Shown piece by piece: positions 57,837 through 64,000 of a stretch of DNA of 64,000 bases. Made by a program: the position numbers and the translations under genes. How positions within the stretch are numbered: the stretch's first letter is position 1; the number at the start of each line of letters is the position of its first letter. The notes beneath the pieces are model-generated. The model did not search any database, was not told the DNA's origin, and was given only the letters and a program-made list of their open reading frames with translations. This stretch comes from Silene conica (lineage: Eukaryota; Streptophyta; Magnoliopsida; Caryophyllales; Caryophyllaceae), in contig CM055311.2 of assembly GCA_029255685.2 (NCBI GenBank), positions 57,929,048 to 57,993,047 of the forward strand. The letters are read 5' to 3'.

Positions 57837-58893
57837 TGTGGGGAATAAAGCATGTATTCGCCCTAAACTTGCAGGATTATAATGAAAATTACAGTCGTGA
57901 ATATGGTCATAAGATTAAAAGACATGAAAAAGAGTACAACCTTTAGTCCTTGCGCGAAAGGCCTAAGAACATGAATTAACGCAAATTCCCTCCTATAACT
58001 TGCACCCAAGACTTAGATTGAGACGTTGCCGCGTGTGCTAGAAATCCTCTCCAACTGCCTTGCAATATCGGGAGAGCCTTTTGAGTTTTAGATGTGAGAT
58101 CTGGGTTATGGGAGATGAATGCTCTCAAACCCTAATTTTTCCTTGAGATTGATTTAATCAGTGCAACAAGAGTAACCTGACATAAGGAGAAGTCTTCTCC
58201 TTATGTAGTATACTCGGCCGAAATAAACGAGTAGGGTAAGAGTGGGCTTTCCACTCTTACCTTATTCTGATTCGTGATTCGACCCATTTAGCTATAAGTT
58301 ATTTGCGGGATTTTAATTATAAATCGTACACTTGTTATCAGATATTAACGCAGTCGATGTATTAATAATGGTCTGATAAAATACGATATTGTATAATTAC
58401 CCAAATTAATATAACTGTTTATATTAATACGCGAATACAATATTTAATTAAATATAACCGTTTATATTTAACTTACGAATTAATCATGTAATCCGTATTA
58501 GCTAAAATTATTTAATCCGTATTAAATAATAATCTCAACATCTTATTGACTAATTTAATAGTCAATACCTCTGACTAACTGTTTAGTCGTATTCGGCATA
58601 AATGTGACTGTATTTTCATACCTTCACATCTCTCAAACGTGTCCTATAGGTGTGACGTATAGGGACCAGTTGATCACCGCCATCCGTATGACAATAAGCA
58701 AGCCAACCGTTATTGATAAACGTGGATCAACTGGTAATAATAATGAAGTATGCCCTTGTGATCCTTAAAGAGATTTAATAAGTCATTGTACTTAATTGTC
58801 AAGGACACCAGCCCCAATAATCTCCCACTTGTCCGTACAAGGGTATGTGCAATGACGTTATCACACTACATGTGGAGGACAGAAGCTCCAACA
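57837..58893 (-). mobile_element. Copia solo LTR (1,057 bp) in CACTA-2, minus strand
   Basis: On the minus strand it begins TGTTGGAGC...CTGTCCTCCAC, very like the copia LTR at 44076, and ends CCCCACA. GGTAT flanks it at 57832-57836 and 58894-58898. Joining the flanks and counting the TSD once restores the CACTA reading frame. No internal region, so a solo LTR. Confidence 0.88.
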
Positions 58894-59439
58894 GGTATAT
58901 GGTGCGGGAAATGCATCACCACTTCTTTGGGAACACCACTGTCATTCGACTGATGTGACCACTTCGTATAGCCCGGGTGTTGTTAGTAGAGTGGTTGAAG
59001 AGAGTGCTCATCTAAAGCAATAAGAAGCCGAGCAATCTCAAAGATTTAAGGCCATTGAAGACTTTTTAAGTCAACAAGGCTTCTCCACTCAAAACTGTAA
59101 CCCGAGAGATCCTTCTCAGCTTCGACGTGACTCTGATGATGACGGTGGCGACAATGCTAGGTCGGCCTACCCTTCCACCCCTTTCACCTCCGTTAATATA
59201 AGGTAATTTTGTTGATTAAGTTAGTTTGTTTGTATTTTTACCTCTTCTGGATCGATTTTTTTTTATTTTAGATTCTCCCGATGTAAGACTATGTAAGACT
59301 TTACTTTTAGTTATGAAAAAGCTTTTCAAAATCTTGTCTCGGACAAGTTGTGTGCTGGGTTGTTTTGGCTGAAATAAGCCACTGATTATGCAGGTTTGCT
59401 AAAGATGCTAGAAATGGCTGAAATGAGCCGCTGCCTACA

Positions 59440-59915
59440 CAGGTTCGACGGAAAAGTCAATTTTTGCGATGGAAATTCCGTTGGAAGGTTTGACTAACCT
59501 TAACTCTGACCATGGTCCAGTTAAAGTTAGTCAATTTCTGCGATGAGAAATCCGTCGCAAACATTGACTTTGTTTGAGCTTGACCCTGGTCAAGTTAAAG
59601 TCAGTCAAGTTTGCGACGAGAAATCTGTCGCCAATTTGGCTGACTTTGACTTGATGAGGGTCAAAGTCAAGAAAAGTCAAAGTTTGTGTCGGATTTCTCG
59701 TCTTACCTTGACTTTGATCGTAGTCAGGGATTCCATTGCAAAATGCTTAGCAACGGGAATTTCGTCACAAAAACAGTTTGCAACGGAACAGTCTGTCGCA
59801 AAAACAAAATTTGCAACAAAAGCCCGCGACAACCGGTTCTCATCGCAATTCCGTTGCAAATTTGATTTTGAGATGGGAAAAGCTATTTTTCGACGGGATT
59901 TTCCGTCGCAAAAAC
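59440..59915 (+). repeat. Decayed subterminal repeats of CACTA-2
   Basis: Weak copies of TTGCGACGGA / TCCGTCGCAA and GACTTTGAC-type spacers. Substitutions are clearly more frequent than in CACTA-1. Confidence 0.7.
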
Positions 59916-59932
59916 ACTGTTGTTTTATAGTG

Positions 59933-60211
59933 TCACTTGAAAAAGAAACCTCAAGTCTATAGTGATATAAACTTGATGAATGTGGATCCAAACTCTTATA
60001 ACAAAGATCTTAATTGTTTAACCCGAATGAAATTTTGGGGATGATTTTGATCCCAAAATTGCGTTTCAACCCTTTATAGAAGCGATCACAAAGAAAAATA
60101 GGTGGTCTATCGCGTGTGCTTTTTGTATTGCCCTTTATGGCATTGACACGCTCAAGGAATCGAGCTACGCTGGTATAAATATCTTGGGGTCCATACAGTA
60201 ATTAGCTTTTA
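59933..60211. other. Short interval of unknown origin
   Basis: No transposon end seen and no recognised gene. A frame (about 60060-60195) with WSIACAFCIALYGIDTL is suggestive but unrecognised. Confidence 0.3.
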
Positions 60212-60417
60212 CTCCCTCCGTCCCGATCAATTGTTATCTATTGTTTTTGACACAAAGATTAAGAAAAGAAGTGTAAATGAATTTGGACCACACAAATTAT
60301 ATGGCCCCACATGTAATCAAATGTCATCCACAAAAAGTTGTCAAAAATGGAAATAGATAACAATTTAATGATACACCCAAAATGGAAATAGATAACAAAT
60401 GACCGGGACGGAGGGAG
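60212..60417. mobile_element. Stowaway MITE, 206 bp
   Basis: CTCCCTCCGTCCCGATCA at the left, its inverse at the right, TA on both sides (60210-60211, 60418-60419). Inside are two GGAAATAGATAAC-like segments. No ORF. Elements of this type are moved by mariner transposases such as the one at 37099. Confidence 0.92.
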
Positions 60418-61036
60418 TATAAAACAAGAGCAAGATATCATACTGTGCCTGTTCGAACGGAGTAAATATTAGTCGGATTTGACTTGTTAAGTATTTGAGT
60501 TTTTAACCGAGCCGTGCTCGAACAACTAGTGAATGATCTCGTCTTACTAATACTACCTTAGTTGTCAGTTTATTTGAAGGATAGTAGCGGCATGTTCGTG
60601 GTAATGAATGAGAACTTTAAAACTCAAAGTTAGATGATGTTTATTGGTAGTTCCTGCAACCCAACTTATTAATTAGATCTAGTTCCTTCATTGAAACTAA
60701 TATACACTTCTTAACCTACTTATCAAACACTGTTCCTGGTTTTGTTATTTTATCAAGCCGTAGTTAGACCTAATTTCTCTTTTTTTAACATTATATATTT
60801 TATTATAACCATACATCATAATTTTATTTTGATAATAGATAATAGTTATAAATTGTTGTTAGATGTGTTTGTACCTATATAATAGAGAAATAAAAAGAAA
60901 AAATGTTGGAGAATCTTTAGCAACTCTTGCGTTATACACGCATGCAAATACTTGTTGGAAATGTTTGAAAACATGCATGGCTCACCCATCATGCAAATAT
61001 GAAGAGTTCTTTTTAGAGTTCCTACAAACGTTCCAC
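60418..61036. other. Intergenic DNA without recognised gene
   Basis: AT-rich, no convincing ORF and no repeat family recognised. Confidence 0.4.
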
Positions 61037-61206
61037 TAAGGCCCTGTTCTTTCTGGCTTATGTTCAGCTCAGTTCAGTTCAGCCCAGTTCAGTTCAGTTC
61101 AGTTCAGCTCAGCTTTATTCAGTTCAGTTCAGTTCAGTTCAGCTCAGCTCAGCTTCCTTTAATTCAGTCTAGTTCAGTTCAGCTCGACTTTATTAAGTTC
61201 AGCCCA

Positions 61207-61208
<2 letters not shown>

Positions 61209-61272
<64 letters not shown>
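61209..61272. repeat. (TTA)n microsatellite in the PIF derivative
   Basis: About 21 perfect ATT repeats. Shorter tracts at about 61396-61426 and 62136-62169. Confidence 0.95.
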
Positions 61273-61274
<2 letters not shown>

Positions 61275-61394
61275 TATTTATTATTATTAATTAATAATTA
61301 TTATATGATTATTATTGTTGTTTTTTTTGTTGTTTTTATTATTTGTTCTTCTTATTATTTTTACTATTATTATTATTTTATATATATTTTATTG

Positions 61395-61428
<34 letters not shown>

Positions 61429-61596
61429 GTAGTAGTAGTAGTTGTAGTATCATTATTATTATTATTAGTAAAAATGAGAGAGTCGAGAAAAATTTAATTG
61501 AGAAGTAAAATTTAATAACATTTAAATAATAATATTTGTTAAGACAATCAAAAATCATAATCTTGAAAATATAGATATTATTAACAAAGACATCAT

Positions 61597-61875
61597 CTAT
61601 ATTGTTTCGTTATTAACTTTCGTATCATCTTTAGGTGCTTCATTATCGAGGTCATTATGGGACACCAATATCACACCCTGTTTTTTTGCAAATTTTTTTC
61701 GAACTTTGTCCATGAGTTTCTTATGTTCTTTATCATCCATGTTTGAATATGTTCTTCCTTGAATACTTTGATGTTGTACAACTGGAATACGAACTTTATG
61801 CATCCGAATGAAATTATGAAGTGTAAAAGCGGATACGATAATTAACATTTGATATTTCGTTGTCATGTGTGACAT
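61597..61875 (-). pseudogene. C-terminal fragment of a PIF/Harbinger transposase
   Basis: 92 codons on the minus strand. TLHNFIR is the conserved C-terminal motif of plant PIF transposases, followed by a charged tail. The DDE core is absent. No start codon for a full protein, so a remnant within the deletion derivative. Confidence 0.65.
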
Positions 61876-62134
61876 GTTTTTTTAACACCTTTTACCTTCT
61901 CTTTAGCTGACTAAACGCTGAAAATGTGCAAAAAGTTAAAGCATGGTCTCCATGCAATTGACATAAAGCAAGCTGTAAATGTTGCTTGTTAATTTTAAAA
62001 CACAAGAAAAGAAAAAGCAAAGTCCACTAGAGTTGACTACAAAAAAAAAATACCTAAAAAATTAATATTTTAATTTTTTTAATATAATTATTTTCTAAAA
62101 AATCGCAAATTTGTATTAATCGAACATTTTTTTA

Positions 62135-62169
<35 letters not shown>

Positions 62170-62401
62170 GTTAGTTAGTTAGTTAGTTAGTTAATACACT
62201 TTAATTAAACTTAATTTATTTTTCAGCTTCATTCAGCTCAGTTCAGTCCAGCTCAATTAAATTCAGTTTAGCTCAGCTCAGTTCAGTTCAGTTCAGTCCA
62301 GTCCAGCTCAGCTCGATTCAGTTCAGTTCAGCTCAGCCTCATTCAGTTCAGCTCAGTTCAGTTTAGTTCAGCTCTAAAAAGCCAGAAAGAACAGGGCCTA
62401 A

Positions 62402-62763
62402 ATCTATTTTAAACCGTTTGGACTGAATAATGGTGTACTAGTTCCTAGAATTTATTTTACTTTACTTTTTTATTTTAATTATTTTTTGTTCTTATTCAAG
62501 ACCGAACCCTTATTAGACCTAGCTATAAACAGAGGCGTATTTAACGGGATGTAGGGGTTCAACAGCCCCTTGGTTCTGAAATATTTACAAATTAGTTTCA
62601 ATAAAGTTCGTCAAATATTTAGTGGTGTAGTGGTCAGATACATAGTTTCTATTTGTTTGGCCATAAATTTGACCCCTAATATTTACATTTTAGTTCATAT
62701 CACCAAAATCATTGTTAAATTTTTACATCCCTCGCGACGTACTCCTAAAATAGCCCCTATCAG
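62402..62763. other. Interval of unknown origin
   Basis: AT-rich, no gene. The start of the LINE remnant could lie inside it. Confidence 0.35.
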
Positions 62764-63085
62764 TTGACACTGCGAAACAACCTTCCTCCTCTATATGCTG
62801 AGTTGCTGGGTGTCAAGATGGCTCTGCAATGGGCGGTTAATAATAAGGAGTTGCATATAGAAGTCCTATCAGATTGTCTCAACGGTATTTTGCAGATTGC
62901 GCACTTGGAACAAGGACACTATCTGGTTGAAGATGATTTAGAAGAATTGTCTTCTCTTTACAGTTTTTTTCATTGCCTGAGTATTAGTTTTGTTCCTAGA
63001 TCGTTGAATAGGCTGGTACATAACTTGGCCTGTCAAGCTATGTGTATGTAAACCTTTTTTTTAAAAAAAAAAAAAAAAAAAAGAT
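62764..63085 (+). pseudogene. 5'-truncated LINE: RNase H end plus poly(A)
   Basis: A frame (62764-63051) reads AELLGVKMALQWAV, VLSDCLNGI and VPRSLNRLVHNLACQAM, the RNase H-like domain (RVT_3) found at the C-terminus of plant LINE pol. The Asp in LSDC and the final HNLA match the active site region. A stop follows, then a poly(A) run at 63064-63082, the usual LINE 3' end. The 5' end is truncated, as is common. A host RNase H-like gene is unlikely because of the missing N-terminus. Confidence 0.7.
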
Positions 63086-64000
63086 TAATTGTGTTAGACT
63101 TGACCTAAATAGTTGAAGCGTAAGACAAGCTTTAGTTACTTGCTAGCTACGATATTTGACAAGCATTTTGCTTAATAAATTATTCATTGATCATGTTCTT
63201 AAAGCCTTCACTAGCACCAAAAGAAAAATTTCCTAATTAGTCATACATCTTAATTCATATTGACCAAGTTAATCTTGATTATGCTGGGAATTCACAAACG
63301 GACAACAAATGTGATAGCTAACAAGTGTGATTTATATCGTTTTCTCTGACCAGCGACCATGGTGCGAAGAGTGTATAAAAGTGTTCAAAGTCAATAGAGT
63401 GAGATTACTTTGACTCGGATTTTTTCTTTTGCACAAGAATAGGAAATAAATACTTCTGCTATTTCGGTTTAATGAAAAGATAATAAGCATAACAGGGAGG
63501 GAATAGTTTTGTTTCACACCAATTCTTATAGGTGACGGTGCAATATCCATCACGAGCTTGTCACGAATTAAATAAAATTTATTTAGAGAGATAAAGATAC
63601 ACTATTTATGATTTTTTATGTACTTTTATTTTTACTTTAGGCCATCCCAAAGCAAAAGGTCGCACTAATCGGTTCATCAATATTTTTACTCTTATTAGTC
63701 TCACCTTAATTATCTTGATCGACTTTCAAGCCACTCTCACCCTCCCAAGCAGAACGAACCTATGCCATCAAACCAATAACTTTTTCACTCATTTTTCATT
63801 TTCCAATATTTCCTATCATTTACTACATTTTATACCTAAACAAATAATGTAATAAGCCAATAATATTTTGACACGTCAAAGGTCACCAAGAAAGTCACCA
63901 ATTGATTTCACGGTCACAAATTGACCTCGAAAACTTCAAGGTCACCCGTCTTAATTACGTAATAACCGTGATCCAACAAGGTCGTGACCTCCTTGGGAAT
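63086..64000. other. Intergenic DNA without recognised gene
   Basis: No credible ORF. GTGACGG/CATCACGAG near 63530-63560 resembles the termini of decayed small inverted-repeat elements. The last 150 bases contain several GGTCAC/GGTCGTGACC words. Confidence 0.4.

Larger units (their letters stand above)
57766..59932 (+). pseudogene. CACTA-2: back half of a TNPA-like gene and right end
   Basis: The segment NDNKIYFEKYGGYNQKGLV is the counterpart of exon 5 in CACTA-1. It continues after the solo LTR at 58894 (YGAGNASP...SYSPG...) without the exon 5/6 intron, then SQRFKAIEDFLSQQG, NARSAYP and a stop at about 59205. Subterminal TTGCGACG-type repeats run from 59440 to 59915 in decayed form, and the end is the inverse of CACTATAAAACAACAG at 59932. 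One nonsense codon (TAA) is seen at about 59018. The left part of the element is missing because the gypsy sequence joins at 57766. Confidence 0.75.
61040..62398. mobile_element. PIF/Harbinger deletion derivative, 1.36 kb
   Basis: TIR GGCCCTGTTCTTTCTGGC at 61040 and its inverse ending 62398; TAA at 61037-61039 and 62399-62401. Subterminal zones are long runs of TTCAG/CTCAG (about 61060-61205 and 62225-62375). The interior keeps the last part of a PIF transposase (61597-61875, minus), so it derives from an autonomous element by internal deletion. Confidence 0.88.

Noticed and set aside
61060..61508. Two ORFs of Phe-Ser-Ser-Val-Gln and poly-Tyr/Ile type
   Set aside because: Direct readings of the TTCAG arrays and the TTA microsatellite.

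Overview
This window is nuclear DNA from a flowering plant, most likely a eudicot. Genes are split by GT-AG introns. Most of the rest is plant transposons (CACTA, PIF/Harbinger, plant mariner, Mutator-like, hAT, Stowaway, LTR retrotransposons, LINE pieces). No rRNA, tRNA, CRISPR array or bacterial operon is visible. I cannot name the species; some repeat styles remind me of Caryophyllales, which is only a guess.

One host gene is clearly intact: a nine-exon HMA5-type copper-exporting P1B-ATPase (14715-22846, + strand, predicted 994 aa). Small inverted-repeat elements lie on both sides of it. Its 2.5-kb eighth intron holds a SINE-like relic and a Helitron-like 3' terminus.

Left of it (1-11090) is a nest of insertions. 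A LINE-type ORF1 (minus strand) is cut at codon 11 by a 3.65-kb CACTA element with perfect ATC target duplications, and is cut again by a copia LTR. That LTR is interrupted by a degenerate LTR, which itself carries a complete 2.7-kb solo LTR (family A, target duplication AAGTG).

The centre (23197-38918) holds short foldback elements, a degenerate Mutator/FAR1-type gene with an OTU domain, a broken plant-mobile-domain gene, a bounded PIF/Harbinger element (TSD TAA) with two broken genes, and a bounded plant mariner element (TSD TA) whose 454-aa DD39D transposase is intact. Just beyond the mariner is a decayed fragment of a cellulose synthase zinc-finger exon.

The right part (39606-59932) is another deep nest. 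A family-A LTR piece is followed by a gypsy element whose gag is split by a copia element (TSD GGTTT/AGTTT). The copia carries a hAT-type MITE (TSD ATCTCTTT) and two more LTR insertions in its 3' LTR. The gypsy gag ends abruptly in the back half of a second CACTA element, which is split by a 1,057-bp copia solo LTR (TSD GGTAT). After that come a Stowaway MITE, a deletion-derivative PIF element and the 3' tail of a LINE.

The most unusual observation is in the family-A LTRs at 40170-40775 and 54350-54810. Each has a tandem array of about 50-65-bp units with a fixed core, and the arms around the core differ from unit to unit while staying complementary to each other. This looks like an array of hairpins with covarying stems. 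All coordinates and junctions were read by eye; family names rest on motif recognition, with no database search.
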